Positions 18,933-27,974 of a stretch of 64,000 nucleotides of DNA are shown piece by piece. The notes beneath the pieces are model-generated. The model saw only the letters and a list, made by a program, of their open reading frames with translations, was not told the origin of the DNA and did no database searches. Both the position numbers and the translations under genes were made by a program. Source of the DNA: Streptomyces sp. HPF1205 (lineage in GTDB: Bacteria > Actinomycetota > Actinomycetes > Streptomycetales > Streptomycetaceae); the NCBI RefSeq assembly GCF_020400825.1, contig NZ_JAINVH010000014.1, positions 124,001 through 188,000 on the forward strand, written 5' to 3'. The first letter of the stretch is position 1; each line of letters opens with the position of its first letter.

Positions 18933-19649
18933 ATGTCAGATCGTTCCCAAAAGCAGATCAATTCCGACCTGGACTCACTGGACACGTCGGTCCGCGACCT
19001 GAACACCAAGCTGAAATCCGTGCCGAGTACCGGCGACCTGGCAAAGACGAGCGCGGACGTCGCGGAACTGCAGACATCCGTCAAGAAACTCAAGAACCCG
19101 GCCTTCTACAAGCCCAATCGCGCGGCGACGGGGGCGATCACGACCCGGACCGTCACAGCCATCGCGGCGAGCGCGACAGCGACACTCGCGGTCAGCATCA
19201 CGCTGTTCAAGATAGACGAGAAAGGCATCACCATTCTCGGCGTCACGCGGGAGATGCCCTGGAAAAAGGCCTTCGACAAGCTGCAGAAGCTGGTCGACTC
19301 GCCTGGCCAGAAGGAGAAGCGCCGCCAAGAGGCACAGCTCAAGGACAAGGTCGAAGGACTCGGCATCAAGGCCGGCAAGGTCGACGGGAAGATCCGCGAC
19401 GCCAAGTCCGAGGTGAGGCGGCAGCTCAACCAGAAATACGGCCCGCTCATCGGAAGGGTCGAGCGCATCGAGACCAAGTTGCGGGAAGCGGCTGCCGTCG
19501 TCGACGCCGCCCGGAAGGACAGAACCGGTCTGACCCACAACCACAAAGGCGCCAGGGCGAAGGAACCGGCGATCAGCCCGGTCGCGAAGGACGTCGTGAA
19601 GCTGCAGAACGCCGTGGACAAATTGGTCGAGTCACTCGCCGGGATCTGA
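18933..19649 (+). CDS. Coiled-coil protein with one membrane-like segment
   Basis: The 238-aa product has an N-terminal helix with heptad spacing (SDLDSLDTSVRDLNTKLKS). A hydrophobic segment near residues 70-92 (VTAIAASATATLAVSITLF) follows, then long charged helices (GQKEKRRQEAQLKDKVEGLG). Codon use is less GC-biased than its neighbours (AAA, ATA, ATT and AAT occur), a sign of more recent acquisition. It lies 20 nt before the tape measure and may be an effector, an immunity protein or a tail accessory. Function unknown. Confidence 0.65.
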   Translation: MSDRSQKQINSDLDSLDTSVRDLNTKLKSVPSTGDLAKTSADVAELQTSVKKLKNPAFYKPNRAATGAITTRTVTAIAASATATLAVSITLFKIDEKGITILGVTREMPWKKAFDKLQKLVDSPGQKEKRRQEAQLKDKVEGLGIKAGKVDGKIRDAKSEVRRQLNQKYGPLIGRVERIETKLREAAAVVDAARKDRTGLTHNHKGARAKEPAISPVAKDVVKLQNAVDKLVESLAGI

Positions 19650-19669
19650 CGACCAGGAAGTGAGAACGC

Positions 19670-20863
19670 ATGTCCCTCGTACAGGCATTGCAGAAATCCA
19701 CCACCGCGCTCAAGAACTTCGTCACCCAGGCCGACGCCGCCGGGACCGCCGCCAAGGGGATCGGGGACAAGGCGCGGGCCGGGTCCGGCGAGATGAAGCA
19801 GTTGCAGACCGCCGCCCAGGGCTCGTCCTCGGCGGCGAAATCGCTGAAGACCACCACCGACGACATGGAGAAGTCGGTGGGGCGGGCCGGGAAGACCGGG
19901 GAGAAGAGCGGCGGGCTGCTCTCGAAGTTCAAGTCCGGTGCCGACAAGGCGCGTCAGGGCATGGACGGCATGAACAAGTCCATGAAGGGCAATCTGCTGG
20001 GCGTCCTGCTGGGCCTGCTCGCGCCGCTGATCGGCATGGTCGTGCAGATGGCTCTGCAGTCCAAGACGATGCAGAACATCATGAAGAAGGCGTTCGGCGT
20101 GATCCAGTCGGCGATCAGCGGCGCCATGAAGATCATCGGCCCGGTGATGAAGAAGGCCGGCGCGCTGATCAAGCAGGTCTGGAACGGCATCAAGTCCGCG
20201 ATCACCACGGTGGTCAAGGCCGTCGGCACGGTCATCAAGACCTACTTCACGATCTACAAGACGATCATCGAGACCGTGCTCAAGGTCGTCAAGGCGGTCG
20301 TGAAGGGCGCCTGGAACGGCATCAAGGCCGTGATCGTGCCGGTGGTCGACTGGGTGAAGTCGGCCATCCCGCACGCCTTCCAGGCCGTCAAGGACAAGCT
20401 GTCGAGCATCTGGGGCGGGCTGAAGGGCATCGCGAGCCGGGCGTTCGACGGGATCAAGAGCGCGGTGGTCGGGCCCATCGACGGCGTCATCGGGCTGATC
20501 AACCGCGCGATCGGCGCCCTGAACTCGATCCACGTGTCGATCCCCGGCTGGGTGCCGGTGGTGGGCGGCAAGACGTTCGGCGTGCACCTGCCGACCATCC
20601 CGATGCTCGCCGCCGGCGGCGTGGTGATGCCGCGGGCCGGCGGTGTGCCGGCGATCCTGGCCGAGGCCGGCGAGGCCGAGGCGGTGCTGCCGCTGAGCAA
20701 GCTGAACCGGCTGCTGGGCGCCACGGCGTCCGCGGGCCGGACGGCGGTTGGGGCGGCGGCCGCGGGTTCCGCGCTGCACATCGAGAACTACTACGCGGCC
20801 CCCGCCGGTGACGCGCAGAGCACCGCCGACGCCCTGATGTACCTCGCCAAGGCCCGCGGATGA
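19670..20863 (+). CDS. Tape-measure protein 1
   Basis: The 397-aa product has helical, Ala/Gly/Lys-rich repeats, hydrophobic segments (around residues 108-130, LLGVLLGLLAPLIGMVVQMA) and a run of amphipathic repeats with regular Trp (VWNGIKSAIT, AWNGIKAVIV, IWGGLKGIAS). The C-terminal GKTFGVHLPTIPMLAAGGVV and EAVLPLSKL form the tape-measure tail motif. Using about 0.15 nm per residue, the tail would be about 60 nm, short for a siphophage. Its TGA overlaps the next ATG (ATGA). Confidence 0.85.
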   Translation: MSLVQALQKSTTALKNFVTQADAAGTAAKGIGDKARAGSGEMKQLQTAAQGSSSAAKSLKTTTDDMEKSVGRAGKTGEKSGGLLSKFKSGADKARQGMDGMNKSMKGNLLGVLLGLLAPLIGMVVQMALQSKTMQNIMKKAFGVIQSAISGAMKIIGPVMKKAGALIKQVWNGIKSAITTVVKAVGTVIKTYFTIYKTIIETVLKVVKAVVKGAWNGIKAVIVPVVDWVKSAIPHAFQAVKDKLSSIWGGLKGIASRAFDGIKSAVVGPIDGVIGLINRAIGALNSIHVSIPGWVPVVGGKTFGVHLPTIPMLAAGGVVMPRAGGVPAILAEAGEAEAVLPLSKLNRLLGATASAGRTAVGAAAAGSALHIENYYAAPAGDAQSTADALMYLAKARG

Positions 20864-22140
20864 GCGCCGGGGCGGACGCCGAGGGCTACGACGACCCGCT
20901 CGCCGGGACCGCCAGGCCGCTCGCGGCCCTGGGAGAGCAGGCCCGCGCGATGGCCTCGGCGCTCAAGAAGGCGCTCTCCGGCGCCGACCGCGCCGCCGGC
21001 GGCGCCGACGCGATCCGCGGCGCCGCGCAGGCCGACACGGCCGCGGTGCGCGGCATGAAGGACTCGGCGGCCGCCGCCGAGACGTCCATGGGCAAGGCCG
21101 CGATGACGGCGGGGACGGCGGCCGGCGGGCTGCGCGGCGCGCTCGCCCGGATCCGCGGGGTCAGCGGCTCGCTCGGGCAGCTCGCGCTCGGGGCGGGCGG
21201 CGCGCTGGCGATGCTCGTCGCGATGACGCCGGCCCTCGCGCCCGTGCAGAACCTGCTCGACAAGCTCGGACTGGCGATGATGATCGGCTCGCTCGCCATC
21301 ACCGCCGTCAACACCCTGATCAAGGCCAATCCGATCGGCTTCGTCACCGGAGTGCTCGCGCCGCTCGCCGCCTACCTGATCGACCTGGCGCTCAACTCCG
21401 AGACGGGGCAGCGGATCATGCGCAAGGTCGCCGACACCGTGACGCGGGGCATCCCGGCCGTGCTGACGGTCCTGGGCCCGCTGCTGAAGGTCGTCGCGAC
21501 CGTCGTCGCCACGTACTTCGCGGTGTACCTGACGGTGGTCGTCGACGTGCTCAAGGTCGTCGCCGCCGTGGTGAACGGCGGCTTCGCCGTCATGCGCGCC
21601 CTGCTGACCGGGAACGTCGGCAGCCTGCGCGGGATCGTCTCCCGGGCCTGGCAGGGACTGAGGAACGCGCTCTCGCCGGTGCTCAACTGGCTGACCAGGA
21701 CCCTGCCGGGCGCGTTCACCCGTGTGAAGGACGCGGTGTCGCGTGCGCTGGGCGCCGCCGGCGGCTTCCTGACGACGGGCGCCCAGACGGTCGCCGGCGT
21801 GGCCAAGGCCCCGCTGGAAGGGCTGATCGCGTTCGCCAACTGGGTCATCAGCGGCCTGAACAAGATCGGCTTCTCGTTCTTCGGCAAGCACTTCGGCATC
21901 CACCTGTCGCCGATCCCGATGCTGGCCGAGGGCGGGATCGTCCTTCCCGCCGCCGCCCGCGGCGCCGCCCGCGTCCTGCCGCTCACGGCCCTCGACCGGC
22001 AGCTCGCCCTCGCGGCCTCCCTGCACCGCGCGGGCGGCACCGGCTGCCCGCACCGGGTCCAGGAGTACCGGGAGAGCGCCGCGCTCGGCGCCCACGGCAC
22101 CGCCGAGGAGCTGCTGTTCCTCGCCGCCGTGCACGCCTGA
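20860..22140 (+). CDS. Tape-measure-like protein 2 (tandem paralogue)
   Basis: The 426-aa product begins with an Ala-rich coiled-coil domain, then two hydrophobic segments (near 110-125 and 140-180), an amphipathic region and a C-terminal GKHFGIHLSPIPMLAEGGIV that matches GKTFGVHLPTIPMLAAGGVV of the previous protein. The sequence then reads RVLPLTALDRQL. It is therefore a diverged duplicate. Start and stop are coupled to the first copy by ATGA. Both may be built into the particle, or one may set length and the other act at the tip. This is not resolvable from sequence. Confidence 0.8.
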   Translation: MSAGADAEGYDDPLAGTARPLAALGEQARAMASALKKALSGADRAAGGADAIRGAAQADTAAVRGMKDSAAAAETSMGKAAMTAGTAAGGLRGALARIRGVSGSLGQLALGAGGALAMLVAMTPALAPVQNLLDKLGLAMMIGSLAITAVNTLIKANPIGFVTGVLAPLAAYLIDLALNSETGQRIMRKVADTVTRGIPAVLTVLGPLLKVVATVVATYFAVYLTVVVDVLKVVAAVVNGGFAVMRALLTGNVGSLRGIVSRAWQGLRNALSPVLNWLTRTLPGAFTRVKDAVSRALGAAGGFLTTGAQTVAGVAKAPLEGLIAFANWVISGLNKIGFSFFGKHFGIHLSPIPMLAEGGIVLPAAARGAARVLPLTALDRQLALAASLHRAGGTGCPHRVQEYRESAALGAHGTAEELLFLAAVHA

Positions 22141-22236
22141 CCGGCAGCCCGACTGCCTTGCCGCCCGACAGGCTCCTCGCGCGTGCCCGCGCCGCGTCCC
22201 CCAACCCGCCCGCTCCCCAAGTGAGGTGACGGCCCG

Positions 22237-23157
22237 ATGGCCGAATCCACGACCCCGTACACCGACGACGTCCCGCCAGGCTCGCTGATCACCCAGGACG
22301 GGCAGGTCCAGTGGGCCGGGCTGCTGCTCGGGCCCGGAACCCCGTACGGCATCGACAGCAGCGGTATGACCGGCTGGGAGGACCTGCCGGAGATCCAGTC
22401 CGCCGACGCCGACCGGCCCACCGACCACGGCGCGTGGCCGGGCGCCAGGTACGCCAAGTCCCGGCTGGTCGGCGGCCAGGTGTGGCTGCTGCCCGACGCC
22501 GACGGCGGCGGACCGGCCGCGCTCGACACCGTCCGCACGCTGCGCCAGGCGCTGGCGCTGCGCGACGAGGAGCGCTGGCTCGCGGTGCGCGTGCACGGCG
22601 AGACGCTCGCGGTGCGCGCCCGGGTCAGCCAGCGCGTGGTGCCCACCGACCAGACGTACGCCACGCAGGGCGTGGCCAAGGCTTCCGTGCAGTGGATCGC
22701 CGCGGACCCGCGCCGCTACCAGCCGACCGAGCGCACCGCGGGCACCGAGCCGCCGGAGCCGGAGGCCGGCCTGACCTGGCCGCTGGTGTGGCCGCTGGAC
22801 TGGGGCCAGGCGCTGAGCACCGGCGACCTCGCGCTGGACAACGAGGGCTCCGCGCCCACCCACCCGGTGATCACGTTCCAGGGGCCGTGCACGACCCCGT
22901 CGGTGACCGAGCAGACCACCGGCCGCCGGCTGCGGTACGGCATCACGCTCGCGGCGCAGGACCAGCTCGTGGTGGACACCACCGAGGGCACGGTCGTGCT
23001 CAACGGCACCGCGTCCCGCCGCTACACCGCGCTGCCGGACAGCGGCCCCGAGGAGCTGTTCACCTTCGACCCCGGGCGGTCGGAACTGTCCTTCCGGGCC
23101 GACAGCTTCCAGGCCGGCGCCCGCATGACCGTCACCTGGCGCAGCGCCGAATGGTGA
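22237..23157 (+). CDS. Distal tail (Dit-like) protein
   Basis: The 306-aa product has an N-terminal half with GSLITQDGQVQWAGLLLGPG and YAKSRLVGGQVWLLPDADG, resembling the N-terminal barrel of Dit proteins. The C-terminal half has GDLALDNEGSAPTHPVITFQ, the hallmark jelly-roll galectin-like strand of siphophage Dit C-domains. Dit forms the hexameric hub joining the tube to the tip. Position directly after the tape measure supports this. Confidence 0.8.
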   Translation: MAESTTPYTDDVPPGSLITQDGQVQWAGLLLGPGTPYGIDSSGMTGWEDLPEIQSADADRPTDHGAWPGARYAKSRLVGGQVWLLPDADGGGPAALDTVRTLRQALALRDEERWLAVRVHGETLAVRARVSQRVVPTDQTYATQGVAKASVQWIAADPRRYQPTERTAGTEPPEPEAGLTWPLVWPLDWGQALSTGDLALDNEGSAPTHPVITFQGPCTTPSVTEQTTGRRLRYGITLAAQDQLVVDTTEGTVVLNGTASRRYTALPDSGPEELFTFDPGRSELSFRADSFQAGARMTVTWRSAEW

Positions 23158-23245
23158 CCGGCCCCGCACCCGCGTCCGGCCCCGCATCCGCCTCCGTACC
23201 CGCCTCCGTACCCGCCCGTACGACCTCCCCGAACGGAGTGACCCC

Positions 23246-24433
23246 ATGACCGCGACCGTACGATCGGCATGGCTGCTCGGCACCGGCCAGACCCGCGAGG
23301 ACACCCGGCTGACGGAGCTGGGCGCGACGCTGCCCGCGGACCCGCTGAAGGTGACCAGCGGCATCCTGCCCGGTTCCGCCGACGGCTCGGCGAAGGTCGC
23401 GGCCTTCTGGCTGACCGACCAGACGGCCATGACCGCGACCGTGCAGCCGGGCCGCGCGGTGATCCAGGGCATGGCCACCCAGGGCGCCTACGCGGTGACG
23501 CTCGCCGAGGCCACCACCTTGACCTTCGCCGACGGGGACCCGCAGCCCCGCGTCGACCTGGTCTGCCTGCGGGTCTACGACACGCCCTACGACGGCTCCG
23601 GGCAGACGGCGGCGGCGCTGGAGATCGTACGGGGCACGGCCGCCGCCACGCCCGTCCCGCCGCCGGTGCCGGCCCAGGCGCTGCCGCTCTACACCGTCGC
23701 CGTGCCCGCCGGCGCCTCCGCCGGCAACACCGGCATCCTGTGGGCGTCGGCCGTCACGGACCTGCGCGTCACCACCGTCGCGACCGGCGGCGTACTGCCG
23801 GTGTACGGAAACGCGGCGGTGCCCGGCTCCTACATCGGCCAGTTGCGCGACAACAACAACGTGGTGGAGCGCTGGAGCAAGAGCGCCTGGGTCGGCTACC
23901 CGCAGGCGCTGGGCGGCATCATCCCCTCCGGGAGCGGTGTCGCGGCCACCTACGTCGGCCAGTACCGCGACAGCGGCGGGAAGCTGCAGCGGTGGAACGG
24001 CACCGCGTGGGACACCGTGTCCCCGGCGACGCTGGGCTTCGTGTACAGCTACGACGCGGGCAGCACCACTTCCACCACGTACAACAGCACGCTCGCGGAC
24101 CGCACCGCACCGCTGACCGTCAACTTCACCGCGCCCCCCACCGGGGCGGTGCTGGTCACCCTGGGGGCGACCGTCCACACCACGGGCGACGCCACGACCA
24201 CCGGTTACATGGCCGCCGCGATCACGCAGGGCGCCACGGTGGTCAGCGCGGCCGGCGACAACTACGCCGCGCAGGGCACCTACAGCTACCCCAACTCCGT
24301 GATGGTCACCTACCGCGTCGGCGGCCTGACCCCGGGCGCCGCGAGCACCGCGACGGCCTGGTTCCGCAGCACCAACTCCAAGTTCGACACCTGGTTCGAC
24401 AACCTCCAGATCCGCATCGAACCCGCCGCGTAG
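23246..24433 (+). CDS. Tail-tip/receptor-binding protein A
   Basis: The 395-aa product starts MTATVRSAWLLGTGQTREDT and contains GILPGSADGSAKVAAFWLTD, PQPRVDLVCLRVYDTPYDGS and two copies of YxGQxRDxxxxxxRW (SYIGQLRDNNNVVERW and TYVGQYRDSGGKLQRW). A Ser/Thr-rich beta domain fills the last 130 residues. The N-terminal 190 residues are shared with the next gene, while the C-terminal domains differ, as in receptor-binding proteins. Ligand unknown. Confidence 0.7.
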   Translation: MTATVRSAWLLGTGQTREDTRLTELGATLPADPLKVTSGILPGSADGSAKVAAFWLTDQTAMTATVQPGRAVIQGMATQGAYAVTLAEATTLTFADGDPQPRVDLVCLRVYDTPYDGSGQTAAALEIVRGTAAATPVPPPVPAQALPLYTVAVPAGASAGNTGILWASAVTDLRVTTVATGGVLPVYGNAAVPGSYIGQLRDNNNVVERWSKSAWVGYPQALGGIIPSGSGVAATYVGQYRDSGGKLQRWNGTAWDTVSPATLGFVYSYDAGSTTSTTYNSTLADRTAPLTVNFTAPPTGAVLVTLGATVHTTGDATTTGYMAAAITQGATVVSAAGDNYAAQGTYSYPNSVMVTYRVGGLTPGAASTATAWFRSTNSKFDTWFDNLQIRIEPAA

Positions 24434-24523
24434 GCGGCTCCCCCGGGCCCGGCACCCCCGCGGTGCCGGGCCCGCGGCATGCCCGGCCCGGCCACCCCGA
24501 CCCTTCCGCGCAAGGAGACCCGC

Positions 24524-25615
24524 ATGTCCGTCAGTTCCGCCTGGCTCGCCGACAGCGGCCAGACCCGCCAGGACACCCGCCTGTCGCCCACCGGCACCTT
24601 CACCCCCGCCACCTCGCCGCTCGCCAGCCGCTCGGGGGTCATCCCCGGCTCCACCGACGGCGCCTCCCGGTTCTCCGGATTCAACGCGACGGGCTCCGGG
24701 ATGACCCTCACCGTCTCCCCGGGCCGGGCCGTCGTCCAGACCAGCGACGCCCAGGGCGCCTACCCGGTCGCGCTGACCGGCCCGGTGACGCTCACCGTGT
24801 CCGACGGCAACCCGCAGCCGCGCATCGACCTGGTCGTGCTGCGCGTGTACGACAACCTCTTCGACGCCTCCGGCCGCAACGAGGCCACCGTCGAGATCGT
24901 CCCCGGCAGCCCCGCCGCCACGCCGGTGCCGCCGCCCGCCCCCGCCGGGTCGCTGCCGCTCTACCACATCGCGGTCGCGGCCGGGGTGAGCGCCGGAACC
25001 GGCGGCATCGTCTGGAACAGCGCCCTGACCGGGGTGCGCACCGCCACCGTCGCCGTCGGCGGCATCCTGCCCGTCTCCACCGACACGGCGCCGGGCGCCT
25101 ACCCCGGCCAGTACCGCGACGCCGGCGGCGCCCTCCAGCGCTGGGACGGCGGCGCCTGGCAGCCGTACCCGCCGGTCCCGGCCTGGCAGGACTGGGTACC
25201 GGTGTGGACCACCGACAACGGGCCGGTGAGCTTCGGCAACGCGACGCTGAACTGCCGCTACGTGCAGTACGGGCCGATCGTGCACATGGCCTTCGGCGTC
25301 GTCTTCGGCAGCACCACCAACTTCGGCACCGGCACCACGACCTCGCAGAACTGGCACTTCACCCTGCCCGTGCCGATCGCCTCGACGACGCAGTGCATCG
25401 GCTTCGCCGAACTCAACGACGTCACCAACGTCAACTACCGCGCGCTGTCCCGGATGCGCGTCACGACCACCACGTCCTTCCAGCTGGAGATCGACACCGG
25501 CCGGGTGGACGGCAACGCCGCCACGCCCGGCGGCCTGGTCGACTCCTCCAGCCCGTGGACCTGGGCGGCGGGCGACGCCATCTGGGGCACCGCGACGTAC
25601 GAGGCCGCCGTATGA
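24524..25615 (+). CDS. Tail-tip/receptor-binding protein B (paralogue of A)
   Basis: The 363-aa product shares the A-protein N-terminus (SSAWLADSGQTRQDTRL, VIPGSTDGASRFSGF, PQPRIDLVVLRVYDNLFD) and one YPGQYRDAGGALQRWDGG linker, then has a different beta-rich C-terminal domain (AWQDWVPVWTTDNGPVSFGN and following). The shared base and different ends suggest duplication followed by diversification of binding specificity. The start is the ATG at 24524 with AAGGAG upstream. Its stop overlaps the next gene. Confidence 0.7.
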   Translation: MSVSSAWLADSGQTRQDTRLSPTGTFTPATSPLASRSGVIPGSTDGASRFSGFNATGSGMTLTVSPGRAVVQTSDAQGAYPVALTGPVTLTVSDGNPQPRIDLVVLRVYDNLFDASGRNEATVEIVPGSPAATPVPPPAPAGSLPLYHIAVAAGVSAGTGGIVWNSALTGVRTATVAVGGILPVSTDTAPGAYPGQYRDAGGALQRWDGGAWQPYPPVPAWQDWVPVWTTDNGPVSFGNATLNCRYVQYGPIVHMAFGVVFGSTTNFGTGTTTSQNWHFTLPVPIASTTQCIGFAELNDVTNVNYRALSRMRVTTTTSFQLEIDTGRVDGNAATPGGLVDSSSPWTWAAGDAIWGTATYEAAV

Positions 25616-26775
25616 GCGGCGGCCCGGTCACCACGCCGTACCGGGCGATCTTCTGCGACCTGCGGACGGACGAGACCATCGACGTGCTGCCGCTGTCCCA
25701 GGTGTCCTTCGACGACTACATCGGCAAGCCCGGCTCGCTCGACGGCACCGTGCCGCTGCCCAACGCCGAACTGGCCACGCGGGCGCGGCGGGTGGAGGAG
25801 GGCCGCACCTCGGTGTACCTCGAACGCGGCGGCGACCTGTGGTGGGGCGGCATCGTGTGGACCCGCACCCTGACCAGCGACACCCAGGGCGTGATGACCC
25901 TCGGCATCCAGGCCGCGACCTTCGACTCGTACGCCTCGCGCCGCATCATCCGCCGCTCGCTCGCCTACAACGGCGTCGACCAGCTGCAGATCATGCGCAA
26001 CCTGTGGGACTACATGCAGCAGCCGCCGCAGGACGACCCGAACTGGGGCGGCGACATCGGCGTCACCTACGGCGACGAGGGCTCCACGATCTTCACGTCC
26101 GCGTCGTGGAGCGACGGCGACGAGACGGTCGTGGCCGACGCCATCAGCACCCTCGCCGACACCGACACCGGCTTCGAGCACCACATCGCGATCTTCCGCG
26201 ACCCCGTCACGGGCCTTCGGGTCCGGCAGCTCCAGCTCGGCCGGATCGACGAGACCGACCAGTCGCCGACCGGGCAGGTCGCCAAGATCCGCACCGGGGA
26301 GACGGACCTGGTCCTGGACCGGCCCGGCTCGATCCTGTCCTACACGATGCCCTACGACGCCACCCGCGGCGGCAGCACCGCGCGGGCCCGCGGCGCGGAC
26401 GTCAGCGACGACCAGTCCACCCACGCCGGGCCGATCATCTGCCCCGAGGTGGTCGCCGACGACCTGCTCGCCGGCGGCTTCCCCCGCGTCGACCTGTCCT
26501 CGGACCACAGCACCGTCACCGACACGACGACGCTGACCTCGCTGGCCAGGGCCCAACTGGCCACGTCCCGCGGCTCGGTGATGATCCCCGACGTCACGAT
26601 CCGGCTCGACGACCTGGTGCCGCCCGCGCTGCTCGGCCGCACCGCGCGCATCCGGATCACCGACGCCTGGTTCACCGAGGGCCTGGACGCGCGCTACCGG
26701 ATCATCGGCGTCAAGGTCACCCCGCCCGAACGCGGCACACCGGAGACCGCGGAACTGTTCCTGGAGGACGTCTGA
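25612..26775 (+). CDS. Tal-like tail hub protein
   Basis: The 387-aa product begins with YRAIFCDLRTDETIDVLPLS and GKPGSLDGTVPLPN and contains TSVYLERGGDLWWGGIVWTR, a phrase typical of actinophage minor tail proteins of the gp27-like hub fold (Tal, ORF16-like). The middle has DSYASRRIIRRSLAYN and FEHHIAIFRDPVTGLRV. The C-terminus has RIRITDAWFTEGLDARYRII. Hub trimers close the tail end and may carry lytic domains. No lysin domain is seen here. Coupled to both neighbours (ATGA, TGATG). Confidence 0.75.
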   Translation: MSGGPVTTPYRAIFCDLRTDETIDVLPLSQVSFDDYIGKPGSLDGTVPLPNAELATRARRVEEGRTSVYLERGGDLWWGGIVWTRTLTSDTQGVMTLGIQAATFDSYASRRIIRRSLAYNGVDQLQIMRNLWDYMQQPPQDDPNWGGDIGVTYGDEGSTIFTSASWSDGDETVVADAISTLADTDTGFEHHIAIFRDPVTGLRVRQLQLGRIDETDQSPTGQVAKIRTGETDLVLDRPGSILSYTMPYDATRGGSTARARGADVSDDQSTHAGPIICPEVVADDLLAGGFPRVDLSSDHSTVTDTTTLTSLARAQLATSRGSVMIPDVTIRLDDLVPPALLGRTARIRITDAWFTEGLDARYRIIGVKVTPPERGTPETAELFLEDV

Positions 26776-27476
26776 TGCCCGCACTGCCCGAGGACATCGT
26801 CGACCGGCTCCGCGCCCTGGAACGCCGGGTCCAGCAGATCTACACCGCGGCCAACAGCCGCCCACCGCTGAACAAGTTCACCAACGGCACGCTGCAGGTC
26901 TTCGCCCCCGGCGGCACCTCCGCGATCCTGGCGGTCGGCCAGTGGACCGGCCAGGAATACGGACTGTCGCTGCGCCGGCAGACCGGCCAGCCGGTGCTGG
27001 ACGTGTGGAACGGCTCGGGCTCGGCCACGGCGCTGCAGCCGTTCCGCATGCACGACGCCTACGACCACGAACTGATCTCCGACGACGTCGGCACCGGCGG
27101 CCTGGCCCGGCCGTGGCTGGCCATGCTGCCGCCGCAGGACACCGCGCCCGCCCGCTGGCCGCAGACCAACTCCGCCTCGTGGACCACCGTGGCCCGCTCG
27201 CAGAACCCGCTGTGGCAGCCCAAGATGCGGCTGCTGATCGCCACCACCGCCTCCGCCAGCACCTCCGGCCAGGTCCGCGTCCTGGTCAACGGCGTCCAGT
27301 GGGGCGACGCCGTCAACTCCGGCGCCAACCTCGACCGCACCGACTTCACCGTTCCCGCCGACACCTTCGCCACGGCGTTCGGGACCCCGGTGACCGTCGA
27401 GATCCAGGCCGTGGTCAACAGCGGCACCGGCTCCGTGTACGCCCAGCCGATGGCGATGTACGGCACGCAGACCTGA
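26775..27476 (+). CDS. Small tail-tip protein with coiled-coil start
   Basis: The 233-aa product starts with a short coiled coil (EDIVDRLRALERRVQQIYTA), then a beta-rich domain (FTNGTLQVFAPGGTSAILAV and VLDVWNGSGSATALQPF) and a jelly-roll-like end. It resembles the fibre-like minor tail proteins that follow the hub in actinophages, probably trimeric. The ATG overlaps the previous stop by one base. The exact role is unproven. Confidence 0.65.
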   Translation: MPALPEDIVDRLRALERRVQQIYTAANSRPPLNKFTNGTLQVFAPGGTSAILAVGQWTGQEYGLSLRRQTGQPVLDVWNGSGSATALQPFRMHDAYDHELISDDVGTGGLARPWLAMLPPQDTAPARWPQTNSASWTTVARSQNPLWQPKMRLLIATTASASTSGQVRVLVNGVQWGDAVNSGANLDRTDFTVPADTFATAFGTPVTVEIQAVVNSGTGSVYAQPMAMYGTQT

Positions 27477-27523
27477 CCCCCCTCCGTACCGCCCTTCCAG
27501 CCCCGTCCGAGGAGACCCAGCGC

Positions 27524-27901
27524 ATGGACATCGACACCACACAGCCGTGGGGCATCGCGATCGACTACGCGGGCCGCGCCACCGTCACCGACTCCGGGCA
27601 CACGGTGCACATCCGGATCTACGACAACAGCCTCGACCCCGTCAGCGAGGTCGACTCGCTCAGCGGCCAGTACCCGCCGGTCTACGTCACCGCGCAGATC
27701 AGCGAGAGCGGCGACCTGGGCTCCCAGCTGCGCGGCCTCGGGCAGGTCGTCGTCGTCCCGGTGGGCACCGACCCGGTCGTGCCGGACCAGACGGCCGCCC
27801 AGAACGCCGTCGCCGCGGCCGTCACCGACTTCAACTCCCGCGCGGCCGCGTACGCGGCGCTGTGCGCGCAGTGGCCGGCCCAGCCGCCGGCGACCGCCTG
27901 A
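27524..27901 (+). CDS. Small conserved tail-cluster protein
   Basis: The 125-aa product MDIDTTQPWGIAIDYAGRAT continues with strand-rich sequence (VHIRIYDNSLDPVSEVDSLS, YVTAQISESGDLGSQL) and an Ala-rich C-terminal helix. No family is recognised. GAGGAGA precedes the ATG. Its location between tip proteins and endolysin suggests a tip accessory or chaperone. Confidence 0.6.
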   Translation: MDIDTTQPWGIAIDYAGRATVTDSGHTVHIRIYDNSLDPVSEVDSLSGQYPPVYVTAQISESGDLGSQLRGLGQVVVVPVGTDPVVPDQTAAQNAVAAAVTDFNSRAAAYAALCAQWPAQPPATA

Positions 27902-27974
27902 CACCCGGCCCGCCCCGGGCCGGCCCACTCCGGTCGCGCCCCGCCCCGCCTCCAGGACACCCCGGGAGAGCACC

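Noticed and set aside
20791-23478. 895-codon minus-strand frame across tape measure 2 and Dit
   Set aside because: Shadow of plus-strand structural genes with coupled starts and ribosome sites.
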